From assembly GCA_025526935.1 (NCBI GenBank), contig JAHLKD010000017.1, forward strand, positions 124,001-188,000: a DNA stretch of 64,000 bases. Reading direction: 5' to 3'. The DNA is from Cladochytrium replicatum (Eukaryota; Chytridiomycota; Chytridiomycetes; Cladochytriales; Cladochytriaceae). Below the pieces are notes generated by a model. The model did no database searches. It saw only the letters and a program-made list of their open reading frames with translations, and was not told the origin of the DNA. How positions within the stretch are numbered: position 1 is the stretch's first letter; each line of letters begins with the position of its first letter. Of this stretch, positions 11,201 to 22,900 are shown piece after piece. Position numbers and translations under genes: made by a program.

Positions 11201-13066
11201 TATGGACCTGGATACATCGTTTCTGTATGTTTCGCCTTTTATCTCTGGGCACACGCGCAATCATGCCTTGTCATATTCGTCGCTTGCTTGTTCAATTCGG
11301 CCGCACCAAGTTCGTTCGTTTCAGTTACTGCGTTTCTGTTCTTTTCTTTAATTACCCCGCTGCTGATATGGGGCGCCGATCCCACAGTAGGTGCGCTTCC
11401 GGTTGCATCTTCATTGGTTCCGTCATTGGGATTCGTATCGATGCTATCGCTGCTGTTCAAGAATACCACATTCCCTGTCGGCGAACGACTGGGTGACTTT
11501 TCAAGCGGTGGTTGGGAGGTGGACTTTGTGAGCCATGCCCTCCTGCAGTTCCTCTCCGCAAATTTGCTGGCTCTTCTGGGCATATGGATTCAGCACCTCC
11601 GGAGCACAAATGTAAGCTTGGGGGCTCTTTCAGTACTCAAGCAGAAGCCTTCGCTTGAATGGATGGAAGTCAATGCTGGGACGGATAGCGACATCGCGGT
11701 AGAGGAACGGAGGATTATTGAAACATTGGCGCGGGGCGGGAGCATCCACACTGCACTAACGATGCTCCACGTTTCGAAAGTGTTCGGCGACAAGCATGGA
11801 AAGTTTTCAGGCGACGGGGTGCGGGACATTTCGGTTTCGAACAAGTACGGGGAGACGCTTGCGTTGCTGGGACGCAATAGGAGCGGTAAAACTTTGATCC
11901 TCAACTTGATCGCCGGTTTGGTCCGACCGACTGCTGGAGAACTGAAGAAGTCAACGGACAGCATTGGACTTTGCTCGCAAGATGAAGCATTCTGGCGATT
12001 GTTGACTGTCGAAGAACACCTTCGGATTTTTTTCTTGATCAGCGGCGGAGGAGACACTGCAGGACTTCAAAGACAAAACTCGCCAAGGTCCCTCCGAAGA
12101 CGTTCTCAGACTGATGACTTGAAGGGAACGGAAGGTATCATTCATGAGTGTGCTCGTCAAGTGGGGATAGATGGCCCACTTTTCCGGACTTCGGTCAAAT
12201 ATATGTCTCCTGGACTGCGCCGACGCCTTGCCATTGGTCTTTCTCTTGTTTCACAACCTCGGATTCTATTGCTCGATAACGCTAGCAATGGCTTGGATCC
12301 ACTTGTTCGCCGTCAAATCTGGAGTGTTCTTGAGAACATTAAGCAAACCCCAGATCGCAGTGTTGTTATTGCGACAAACTCTCCTGCCGAAGCCGATGCT
12401 CTAAGCTCAAGAATTGGTACGCCTCACCTTGATTCCAAAAGGAAGATTCTGACAGTTATGACAAGCCATTTTAGGAACAGGAGGGCGACTACGGTCACTT
12501 GGCTCCCCAATATACCTAAAAAACAAGTGGGGTGAAGGTGTTAAGGTAAACATGTCTTAATACTGACAATGTTAATTTAACTCTAATTCTTCTCATAGCT
12601 TACTGTTCGCTTCCCAATCAAGTTGCAGCTTCCCGATAATGGAACATCAGAGCGAGAGGAGTACAATCATCTTTTGCGGTTCATGCAATGGGCCGAAACC
12701 AAGCGGTGCATTGGTGTTTTCGAAGGAATGACGGCGGAGTTTGGTCCCAATATCGAGATCGATTATGTTTCTGATACCGATCTTCATGGAGTACTTGTTA
12801 ATCGCGGACTCTACACCCACCGAAATCCGAAGCGAGAATCCAAGTCTTTGGACTGGGGTGACCAAATGATGGATCACAATCCCGACGTCGTATCATTCAG
12901 CGTGACAATGCGGCTTAATCTCCCACTGACACAGCACGACATGCCGCGCGTCGTGAACAAGATTGAGTCACTGTGCAGTGACCTCGGCATTGAGCAATGG
13001 GATCTACGGATGAGCACGCTTGATGATGTTTTCGCAGCTGTCGTCAGTGACAAAGTCATCGCGTAG
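5294..13066 (+). CDS. Full-size ABCA-type ABC transporter with long N-terminal tail and unequal ATP sites
   Basis: Seven exons (5294-7095, 7151-7464, 7520-9568, 9622-11037, 11091-12416, 12475-12545, 12599-13066) join in frame into about 2,481 residues. ABCA proteins move or flip lipids. About 320 disordered Pro/Ser/Arg-rich residues precede the first membrane segment near 6240-6340. A large lumenal loop with N-glycosylation sites and a membrane block follow. NBD1 (from about 7940) has Walker A GRNGAGKST, Q-loop GYCPQSD, signature MSTGIRRRLS, Walker B LILLDEPTQNMD and switch TTHDM. A second membrane half and NBD2 follow. NBD2 is altered: Walker A GRNRSGKT, Walker B LLLDNASNGLDP (catalytic Glu to Asn) and switch ATNSP (His to Asn). 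The family C-terminal phrase GRLRSLGSPIYLKNKWG is present. Between NBD1 and the second half lies a CAIC...CASC pair. The family is firm; the substrate is unknown. Confidence 0.9.
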
Positions 13067-13868
13067 CCCTTCGACAATTCCAATTTGCCGATATATAATC
13101 TTTTTCTCGACCTTTTGTTTGCAATTCGCTTTCGGTGTGGTAGTTCCTGCAGCAGTTTTTTGAGTTGATTTGAATTTGTTTCTAGATTGTATGGTTGCCA
13201 ATATCAGTCTTGTTCCATAAGTATATTCAAAAAGACAATTGGAAAAGATGAAAACACTGTCCTGACACGAATGCATTCACTTCATCGGTTCGAGTGGACG
13301 GCAGTCAATGAATTAGCTGGATTTCCCAAACGGCAAACGCTTTCTCGTCTGTTTGAATCGTTTCTGAAACGAATTGACCATTTTAGAAGGAATGTGTGTC
13401 CCTTTCCTCTTGAAGACCAAGAGTTTGTCTCAGATGTTGGGGCAAGGAAACAAATCGCTGCTATCGCGCTGCATTTGGCATTCCCACTCCCAAAGTTCGC
13501 AGCGATTGTAATGGGAGCTGCAAGTGCACCACCCAATTTCCCAAATTAAGTGCGGGGAAATATCAGGCAGAAAACGAAGAAACGAAGTGCACGATGCTGA
13601 AATGAGGATAACAAAGCTTGTTTTGCCCCATGCGAGCACAAAAATGTTATTGCGATCTGTTCCAAGCCAACGGAAGAAAAGGTATGCCACATCGATACAG
13701 AAGTCTGCGAGAAAACCTCGTCCTGTTCATGTCCACGGCAAGGTCCTTGAAAACCTCGTCCCCCCATTCTACTCTTTACGAGCATCAAGCCAACTTAATC
13801 GTGATCGGAATTCGAGATAATCCAGATAGTACCTACACCAGCAAAAATCAACCCTTTGCTCAAGTTTT
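13067..13868. other. Intergenic region between ABCA and the phosphatase gene
   Basis: The two flanking genes converge here. Several medium-length open stretches occur on both strands (for example 13187-13549 plus and 13282-13536 plus 13546-13788 minus), but they overlap each other antisense and show no domain I recognise. The 800-bp gap is long for this window, so decayed coding or mobile DNA is possible. Confidence 0.4.
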
Positions 13869-16211
13869 TTAAGTGACATACCCATAGCTCTCGCTCATCC
13901 AAAACACCGGCATGCTCCCTTCCCCCTCCAAGTCCTCAGCCTCAGCCTCCGTGCTCATATCCGAAGTCGAAGGCAACGAAGCACTTACACCCTCACCTTC
14001 ATCCTCTTCCACACCCTGCACCGCCGCACCAACGTCCTCCAAACCCCCTTCCTCCCGCTTCCGTCTATCCGCCCTCGCCTCCTTCTCCATCTGCACCAGC
14101 ATCTTGGCGAACCCCTCGTTCGGCCTCACGATCGGTCGGCTCCTATACGTAACCTCCCACGCGTCCTTCAAGCTCATCCCGCACCGCATGACGAGGTACG
14201 CCAACACGACCGTCGCGGACCTCGACACGCCGGCATGGCAATGCACCAGCACGCGCTCGTTGTGCTCGCGTGCGTAGTCGATGATGGCGTTCGTGCGCTC
14301 GAAAAGGAGAGAGATGTTTTCGTTCGGAGAGTCCTCGATGGAAAAGTCGTGGTAGTGCACGCTTGGGATCCCGGAGAGGACGTTTGGGGAAGAGGGTGGC
14401 CGCCGGATCGGCTCATCGTCGTCGCTTGAGCTGCCATCGTTGGTTTGCGAGGGGGTGGTATTCTCGTTGAAGAAGAGGGAGCTGGCCGGGTCGCCGGAGA
14501 TTACCGCGCCAAGGGTGAGGTTGAGGGATATCTGCGGTGGGCCGTTCAGAAGCGAGTTCCCACGTTTTACGGTTGTTGTGCCAGGCAGTTCGAGGCCGGG
14601 TACATCCCCAGCGTCCAAACAGTGGTTTCGAAATCCCCAACCAAGCCGTATGATGTGCTTTATTCGATATTTTTGTACGCACTCTTTACGTGCCGCAAAG
14701 CATGATCCGAGGAACAAATACGGTTGGAGTATTACGAGAGGCTCGTCCCCAATAGGAAACGACTTTCCGTACCAGACGGAGTGAATGAGGTGAGTTTGCT
14801 TTGCTTTGAGAGCACGGATCTGGGCGGGAGACAATACTTCCGAATCCGTTGATGAAGGGTTCAAATTGGAAGCATATCTGAATTCGCCGGGACCGACACT
14901 ATATCCTTCGTTCAAAATTGGCGCATAATCGGAACCAGTTGGTGGCTCAAACGGTCCCTGGGGTAGAGGTTGCGCACCAAACAATGAGCCTGAAGTTTTT
15001 GTAACGATTGGAAGTCTGGGGAGTGACGCCATGCAAACGCTCGACCGGCTGCACACCATATCTGGATATGCTTTGGCGAATTCTCCAACTCCTCCAAGCA
15101 CGACCCTGACGCTTCTGCATCGCCCTTCACGTACAAGCAGTCGAGCAAATTGAGATACAAAGCTGTGCTGTTTCCGAGGCTCTGACGACTGTTCACTGAT
15201 TGGGGCCTGCGTAAACAACTAATTGTAAGGGCAAAATTTATGGGAGAACAAAATAACTAACTTCGCCTTCGTCGAAAAGAAATACATCAGCACCGATTCG
15301 ACGAGAAAAATACGAGTCCTGGATACTCCACAGATCATTGACTGAAAAGAAGTCCTGGATTGTTACGAGTGGATGATCCACTGATTCATCATCCAAAGTG
15401 ATCGGTGATCTTTGATCGTCAGAGTAAACAGTGGAGTCGTGAGATCCCACAGAAATATTTCTGGTGCGAGAGTCACATTGTATGGATCCAACATCATTGC
15501 GGGACTGGTAATCGTCATGAAGAGGTTCATTATGTGGTGTCGGAGGGGGGGTGGGATATTTTTCAGGATCCTCCGTATCATCTTCACTATGATGGTCAAC
15601 TTCGCTTTTGTTCATATCGACTCCCCGTTCCAGATCCACCTCGTAATCATTCTCGTCGGCAACGTTCAAAGAAGGTGATACATTCTCAATGTACATGTCA
15701 TCATCGTCAGGAACTGGCAGCTTCTCCATCGCGGCTGCAAAAACAGCCGCAGACTGTCGTTGTTCCAGAGAATCACGAAGCTGCGAAATGGCCAAAATAG
15801 ACCTCGCACCGGGAATAGTTAGCTGCAAATGCGGTGTAGAGGACTGCGCCTGACAGTCGAGGAGCAGGACATGCAAGAAACGGTGTCGCAAAGCATGGAC
15901 AAGATTTGGTGGGGAGATAAACAAAACCTCCCGACACCCGCAGTCGAGTGTCGGAATCTGGGAATGCGATGCCTGCTCCTGATAGATTAAATAAGGCGGA
16001 GGAGGAGTTCGTGGTCGCAGCGGATCAAAGACGCTGGAACTAGTACCAATCACATCAACTGAAGGTGGCGGCGTTAGCGTCTGGAGGCAAATTTCGAGAC
16101 AAGCGTACCGCTGGTCTGATTAAACTCCTCCTTGAGCGGGGCTTTGGTGATGGAGCTAATTTCCGCTGGTGCCACAAAGGGCTGCTGATAAAGTGGGTCA
16201 GATACTGACAT
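13869..16211 (-). CDS. Rhodanese-like plus dual-specificity phosphatase protein (MAPK-phosphatase-like)
   Basis: Three exons join in frame: start at 16211 (MSVSDPLYQQPF), an exon ending at 15262, an intron 15261-15219, and a final exon to the stop at 13869, giving roughly 740 residues. The N-terminal part resembles a rhodanese fold (LHVLLLDCQAQS, LTIPGARSILAI, then VRVVLGGVGEFAKAYPD), split by a very acidic Ser/Pro insert. The rhodanese loop lacks a catalytic cysteine, as in MAP kinase phosphatases where this domain binds the kinase. The C-terminal phosphatase starts near QPYLFLGSCFAA and carries the full signature VHCHAGVSRSATVVLAYLV, with a general-acid Asp in FSIEDSPNEN. A Ser/Asp-rich insert of about 90 residues interrupts the domain before YHDFSIED. 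The tail is acidic. The likely role is removing phosphate from a MAP kinase; the substrate is inferred from architecture only. Confidence 0.85.
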
Positions 16212-16522
16212 GTTCGGATTGTGATTCGATGTGGCAAACGATTATAGCAAAAACCAAACGGTCTGCTGGATCAGAAAAGTGAACACAAAATAAAGCATGT
16301 ATTTATAAAAATGTATCTCACCCTGGAGAGTGTGCCGGGTAGAAATCCTGCCCTCTGCCCTGGGTCTCCCTTCCGATCAAGCACTAATTGTCGTGTTGTG
16401 TGTTGGTGCCGTGGCGTGCCGTGGCGTGGCACGAAAGGACGTGATGGCACGTGTACCGATGCATGCGGATGTCACATGCCAAGTATGGTTGGAACTGTTG
16501 CTGAATTTCCGTGGCAAATCCG
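16212..16522. other. Short gap with GTGCC/GTGGC direct repeat
   Basis: This lies between the phosphatase start and the DUF4246 stop, so it holds the phosphatase promoter and the neighbour's 3' end. At about 16406-16432 a short motif of the form gtgccgtggc is repeated in tandem and ends in ggcac, giving a small hairpin-capable repeat. No coding exon is evident. Confidence 0.4.
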
Positions 16523-19433
16523 TTAATGTTCCCAAACCGACATAGCTCGTTCAAACACTTTCTGAGTAACCCGATCAATTTCCGATTTCCGTTCTTCCAG
16601 AAACTGCCTCCGAATCCCCCTTGCCTCATCTAACGTGAAAACCTTCCGCTCTGATTGTGGCATTCCCTCCAACTTCTTCCGGATAAGATACAGCACGTCG
16701 GGTGTGAGTTTCTGCAATGTACTCTTACCCTTATCTCCATTCCGTATCGCCTCAACTTCCCTCCAATACCAATCCATCTGCTGCTGGGGAACAGTCGCTG
16801 TTGATGGGACTTCCAGATTCGGGTTGACCAAGTAAAACACAAGAATCTTTCGATGTCCGGGTTTGGTCTTATGCAGAAGCTCAAAAGGCTCCACTTTGTG
16901 CTGATATATATTCGGAAACGCCACGCAGTGTCCCTCTTTTGTTTCAACTTGGCCCCAAACTTGGTTCTCGCTCCATCGTCATTCATGCGGTACATCTGAT
17001 GTTCACCTTCCCGATCACAGTCTATGTGATTGATCCATGCTTCATCTACTGCCATCCTGAAGCTTAATTTGGACGTAGTGATGTTTTCAATGTCGTAGTA
17101 GTAGACCCCAGTGGCAACTATCGCGTCAAGCTCCATTCCTTCAACATGCCATGCTTCACCGGGGTACACTGGATCATCAGGTGTGAGATGAATGCTGTCA
17201 AGTTTCACAATGACTTGGAGAGAACGATCACGGAGGCTCGCCCTCATGATGTCATCTGGTTCGTTCAGCCAATGAAACCTTGGCCTCGGAACATCTCTAT
17301 TGAGAATGATTGGTGTTCTCACATTGAATGGGTTGGGGATTTGATTAAATTCGAGCAAGGAGAACCACTCGTTAAATTCATCAACACCTACTTCATAGAA
17401 CTCTTGCGGTGAATTGATTACAACACGGGGTTGCAGCGGATATGGCCAGTGAAGGTGGTCTGTCAAAACGGCCTCAAACAGTGGCACGAAACGTCCAAAT
17501 ATTTCCGCGATGGTGTTGTACAGTCCCTCGTGGTCATGTGGGTGAAGATTGTTGATATATGATTGAAGAGTGCACTGACAGTCGGCGACAACATGTAATT
17601 CCGAAGGAAGCACATGGAACTTAATCCAATCAATTTCGTCCCTACGCTTCTTGAATGGCAAACCCAAGTTTGCCATCCTTCCACTTCCGATGAAGTGATC
17701 CCAGCCCAGCTTCTCTTTTACTTGTTTGGGGCTGAGACAACAAGTTCGCCCGAAGCAAATCGGAAACAGAGCTGGATGAACAAGATTCAAAACTTTGTCA
17801 TCCGATCCTGGATGCCAATCCTTTTTGAAATCTGGGACGTCCTCTAGTATCTTAATTTCTGAAATAAGCTTCGTCCGCAGCGTAGTTGACACGATTGGAA
17901 TCAAACTGTGGTCATCTCCGCTATATATCATGTCCAGCGCGTGAGGAATTGGAACTTGAATGTCGATTTGCGCATCAATGTGCTCCTTTTCGATTCCAAG
18001 CACTTTCGTGGCGTCAAGGAGTAATTCAGCGAATGCCGTATCGATCACATTGTGCGAATAACGGTTCCCTTCAGCTTCCATTTTCCACTTTTCCAGAATG
18101 ATTGGATCCATAAGCGTTCTAGTCCACCCAGGCTTGTTCCGGATCGCGCCACTCAGCGCAAGATAGTCCAACTCCACGGATGTGAGCGGAAGTGGTGGCA
18201 CATCGAAAGAGCTTTGATGTATAAAGTCGTCCATCATTGGGTTCCGGTACACAATCCAGTCAGTCAAAATTGAATGCCGCTTCCTCCATTTATTCCAGCT
18301 CTCCGCATTTGTTCGACGCATGCCGCCGCTCTCGTCAAATGTTGGATCAGAGTCGTGCAAGCCAAATGACTGATTTGTTTGATTTTCCCTGCCTTCTTCA
18401 TTTGGTTTGAGCTTTTCAATCAACCTCAGGAACGGCTCCGGCCAGCTCTCCGACCACTGTTTACACTGACGATTGTATTGACTGATGACAAACTTTTGCG
18501 TATCGGTCACATCGGCCGACCAAGACAGACGCAATTCTTTAATCACCGGCACGGGCTGATTTGCCAAAGCCTCGACTATCACTTCGTACGCTTCAGCATC
18601 AGCACTGCACCCTTCCAAGTAGATATATCCAAGACTTTGGTTCGCTGCCAATGCATGCGCAAAAGCCAGCCCACATTTCGTCGAAAGGGTTTGCTTCCTA
18701 GCCACAATTTGGTCAACGTTTTGTTTGATGTGCCCAGCGCATCAGCTAGAGCGAGCGCAAACTCTTCTGTAAAATCAGACTGGCTTTGATTTATGAAAAG
18801 CTTTCTGACTGAAGAGTTTCGGTGCATGGAGAGTGCAAGCCGGATACATGCGTTGTTGCTCAAAGTGCCGAAGGTGAGATCTGAGAGACGACAATCTGGC
18901 GTCTCCAAAAGGTTACACAGCACCTCCATACCCGAATCATCACATGGTCCCATCACGGAGAGACTTGAAAGAGTTTTTGGCAACGATCCAAGCACGCTTC
19001 TCAACGAATCGGGCGAAAATGGATCCTGATTCAATTCAAACTCTTCAAGCTTTCCCTGGCAAAACAACTTCGCCAAGGTTTCACCAAGAATTGCCTGACT
19101 TTCTGGACTGATCCTCCCACAATTGATGCTCAGACTTTCGAGTTTATTCACATGCTTGGTGAAAGGTTCTAGCACCTGACTAAAATCTCCGGCGGACAGC
19201 GAATCGTCCAAATGGGCGGGAGAGATTCGCAAAAAAAGAATGTACTTGAGGTAGGTTTTGAAGTATTCGACCCAATGATTGATGTTATCCTTTCTAAGTT
19301 TAATCGCCACGTTGCAGAGTGGAATATTTTTCTCCCGAGCAATGATCGCATCGAGTACGTTGGACACAGAATTGGTGAAGTAGCAACCCCGTTCATCGTA
19401 ATCATCGAACTCAGTGTCTCCCAAGAATCGCAT
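16523..19433 (-). CDS. Leucine-rich-repeat plus DUF4246 protein, with two apparent 1-nt frameshifts
   Basis: The N-terminal part (from ATG at 19433) is a ribonuclease-inhibitor-like LRR array with units such as ALALADALGTSNKTLTKLWL. The C-terminal part is DUF4246, a fungal family thought to have a 2-oxoglutarate oxygenase-like fold. Its landmarks are RSLQVIVKLDSIHLTPDDP, EAWHVEGMELDAIVATGVYY, HCVAFPNIYQHKVEPFEL and TKPGHRKILVFYLVNPN. The HVEG and QHKVEP blocks hold the histidines expected to bind metal. The coding frame changes twice. Near 18684 the LRR reads SKPF in one frame and continues STKCGLAFAHAL in another. Near 16975 it reads YRMNDD and continues WSENQVWGQVETKEG. Each needs one missing base and loses no residues, so they are either sequencing errors or early decay. 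The two domains together in one protein look unusual. Confidence 0.7.
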
Positions 19434-19720
19434 ACTGCACGTGACCGGCAGGTTTTGAAGTCTTTCGTTATCATTTTGTTATTACAATAGGATCACTACT
19501 ACGCTGTCGTTATTATTCGCTACTTCGCACCTCCGAACGTATTGTGGTGATAGTTCAAAAATTGTCGGATATCTACTTTAATCAATCACACTGCCGTCTG
19601 TTCAGTATGGCTTTAGGTAGACCAGAAGTGACTGCCTCCGTTTCAATACTTATGCGCAAACTAAATGACTCCAAAGGTAAAGCTGACATCTGATCTCTGC
19701 TGTTGAAATTACCCAAGTAC

Positions 19721-19752
<32 letters not shown>

Positions 19753-19900
19753 ACAGAAGTAGATCCTGACATTTTCGGCAGGTCATTCATAGCCGATGCA
19801 GGTTACAAGATGAATATTAATTCCAATCATTTGTCGAGCACATTTTGTAAGGTACATCTGCAAACCAGCTGTCATACTTTCAAGCATAAAGTTTGTAACT
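19434..19900. other. Gap holding a poly-C tract
   Basis: No coding exon is visible. The gap is the upstream region of the LRR-DUF4246 gene and the 3' flank of the nucleoporin gene, which lie on the same strand. Its one notable element is the homopolymer listed separately. Confidence 0.5.
19722..19752. repeat. Poly-C homopolymer, 31 nt
   Basis: An uninterrupted run of 31 C residues on the plus strand. The complementary G-run could form a G-quadruplex and the C-run an i-motif. Long C/G runs are also common sites of polymerase slippage and assembly artefact, so the exact length is uncertain. Confidence 0.95.
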
Positions 19901-22900
19901 TCACTTCGATTTTGACATGTACCACCCTCCAGACACCCGAATAAGGCGTTGGATCCGTGCATCTTCCGAAACTTTCAGTCGATCAATCCTCTTCACAGGT
20001 GCCTGAAACTTGATCAACACTCCAAATATGTCACTCCCAAGTTGAAAACTTACATCAGAGTCAAAAATCCTCTCACATTCCTCAATCATCATCAGAACCT
20101 TTCTCGACATCTCCGCAAGTGCCGCAAACGCCTTCACATTGCTCATATCCCCGACGTTCGTCTCGGAAAGCAAACCCAACAAATCCATCAATCGCGTGAA
20201 TCGTTCCCGTAGCTGCTCTTTCACACTTCCTTCCACCTCCATTGCCTGGTTTCCATTGCTGGAAGTTTCCGAACCAAGTTTTTCCACCAGAGTTGGGACT
20301 TCTTCAACGAGTGAAAAGTACTCCAGGTACATTCCGCCTCCATGATCCCATCCGGCCACGCGTTGCGAGGGGATCAACTTCAGCAAGTTCTGGGGCAAAC
20401 CAAGGCAATCTACAGAAGAATTGTAAGAACAAATTCTGAACTTGCGGCTATTTCGTCCATACTTTCAATGACAGAGTTGGGAATAATCTTTGCGATAATG
20501 ATCTGGTGTGCTGTCGAGTATCGCTGCGCGTCGATCAACGCAACGGCTTCCACAATATAATCGCCGACGTATCCAGCTCGCAGCGCCTAATCACTCGCAT
20601 TAAAAAATGACGTTCAACAAACTTGGGTCGTTCAAAATTTACCCTCGCCTCGTGTATCCATATCGGCGGCACTTTAAGAGTGTCGACCAAGAAAGTCCAC
20701 CGCTCCGAGTTCACAGACTGCTCCAAACCAACCGCCTCGTACCAACAGCTTCCGCTCATATCCTCCAACGGGAACCATCGCGAAAGCAGCCCTTGAATCG
20801 TTGCCGCAGCAGCTTCTCCAGTAACCTGCACCCCATGTCCCGGAACCTCCCGCGGCCGCTTCAGATACATGGCGACAAATACAGCCCACTCCCACATGCC
20901 CAGCGCCTCGAGCTGGAAGATGAATGACAGGCAAAGTCGATTTGCTTGTGCACTCCACAGCTCCGGCACACCACGATCGTTCGATTCACCGTCCACGAGC
21001 ATCTTCGATCCGGTTCGACGCGCGTCGGAGAACTCGCGACTCTTCTTTACGCGAGAGATCAAGAGCCAAAAAATCCACTGTACTCGATAGTCGCACAGGT
21101 TTGGCGTGATCGTGCACGGATGCATCGCGTTCTCGAGCGGATAGCCTTCGTCCACGAACAGCTTAAGGAGGTGGAAGCACAAGTCGTAATAGACTTCGCT
21201 CTCAGATTCCGAAATCACATGGGCCGCCAGAGGTTCAGGAATGGGGAGCAACTCTTTCTGCATCGTTGCAATCTTGTTCGCGATCGCTGAAATCCTCCCA
21301 CTGGCTTCCTGCCCAGCCTTCCTCGCCGAAAGCGGAAACCCTCCCGACCATGACGACGATCCCAGATTCTGTTCCTCCAATCCACTCGCCTGTTCTTCTT
21401 TCAGCTTTTCCAACTCTTTCCTCTTCTCCAGGCTGATCTTGAAGGTTTCCTCGTACTCCTGAATCGAGTTCGCTGGTGTCAACCACCCTCCTGACGCGTA
21501 CCAGAAAAATATTCCCCAGGTCCTCCTCCAATCCTTAGAGAGTCGCGCAAACATCGGTGCAGTCCAACTCGTACCAGAAATCAGCTTCCAGACGTTCATG
21601 TGGCTTTCCGAGACCTTCGCCCCTTTCGAAATCTTTTCCCAAATCTCAATCTGTTGCTCCACATCTGACCGCGTTCCGTCATCTGTCCCACCTCGTCCGG
21701 GCACGCCATGACTAAAGACCACCGCCGCAGTCCCTTGCGCGCTATCGAACCGATCAGCCTGGCGCCGCACTCCCACAAGCGACCCCGCACCTCCAACCTG
21801 CGCCAAGATAGTCGCAAGCCGATAGTCCTTCCCACGGATCGCCTCAGTCACCGCCTTACCAATCTGCCTCCCGCTCAGATACGTGAACAAAAAATCTCCC
21901 AGCACGTCCTTCGACTGTACTGAAGCGGTGAGTTCACGGAGCTCCGCTTCGACTGAATCCTGCACGGATTCCTTCAACCACCGTGAGATCTCTTCCTTTC
22001 GCATCGCTTCCAAGAGTAGCTTCATCTGCTCGGGCGACAGCGCGCCAGGCGGACCGGGTGGGTACAGATCATCCCATAGGGCGTGAGCCAGTTTCCACGC
22101 AAGCATCTCTTGACTTCCAAATATGGTTTTGGCCGCACTCTCCTGGGCTGACGAATCTTGCTGTGAGCCACGATTGGTGTTTTGGTTCATTGCAGCGGTA
22201 AGACACACATCAAACGTGAGTCCCTTGGCAAGTTCTGCCACTGGAGCATATCGTTCATTTAAACAACTGGGCTTCTGCACACCATTTTCCGTCTCTATCG
22301 AGCTTGCGGAGAAAGTCTCGATCCCCACTGGCGTGATCGTAGAATGATCTAAAATGGTTCTCAGCAAGACCTGATGCCGTAAGCGCTCGCTTTCGGTGCT
22401 TTCGCCCTATTGTATGTTATAAATTCGTACGCGAAAGTTTCTTTTCTTCGCTACTCACGTCGCTCAGTCCGAAAATGGGGAGTCGCCGGATAGTGATATG
22501 CGACGGAGAGCTTTTCGAAGAAAGATGATGATGAGCAATGGCCAGATAAATAGCGCACGATTTGGTGCTCAAATAAAAAATGTATTGATTTGCAGTAGAA
22601 GAAAGGTCGGCTCGAATTCAAGCCAAACGACCAAGGGTGATCACAAGAGACTAAATATTTTCAAGCGCCAATGCTCACAACAAAAAGGGGACCCAACACA
22701 CAAGCCTCCAATTGCACACTCACCTTCTCGAAAGACTGGCATAAACTCCGCCGTCCGCCCATCCAACCCTGAAGCTCCTCGCAAAAAAGTACCCCGCGTC
22801 CACTCCAGCGTTCTTCTGCTTCTCGTACACAATCGACTTTGACAGCGGCGGGTGCTTCGGCAGCACCTTCTGTACGATCGGGGCCAGCACGTCGTAGTCC

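Noticed and set aside
13187-13870. Several open frames on both strands after the ABCA gene
   Set aside because: They overlap one another antisense, lack recognisable domains and have no supporting splice or family signal.
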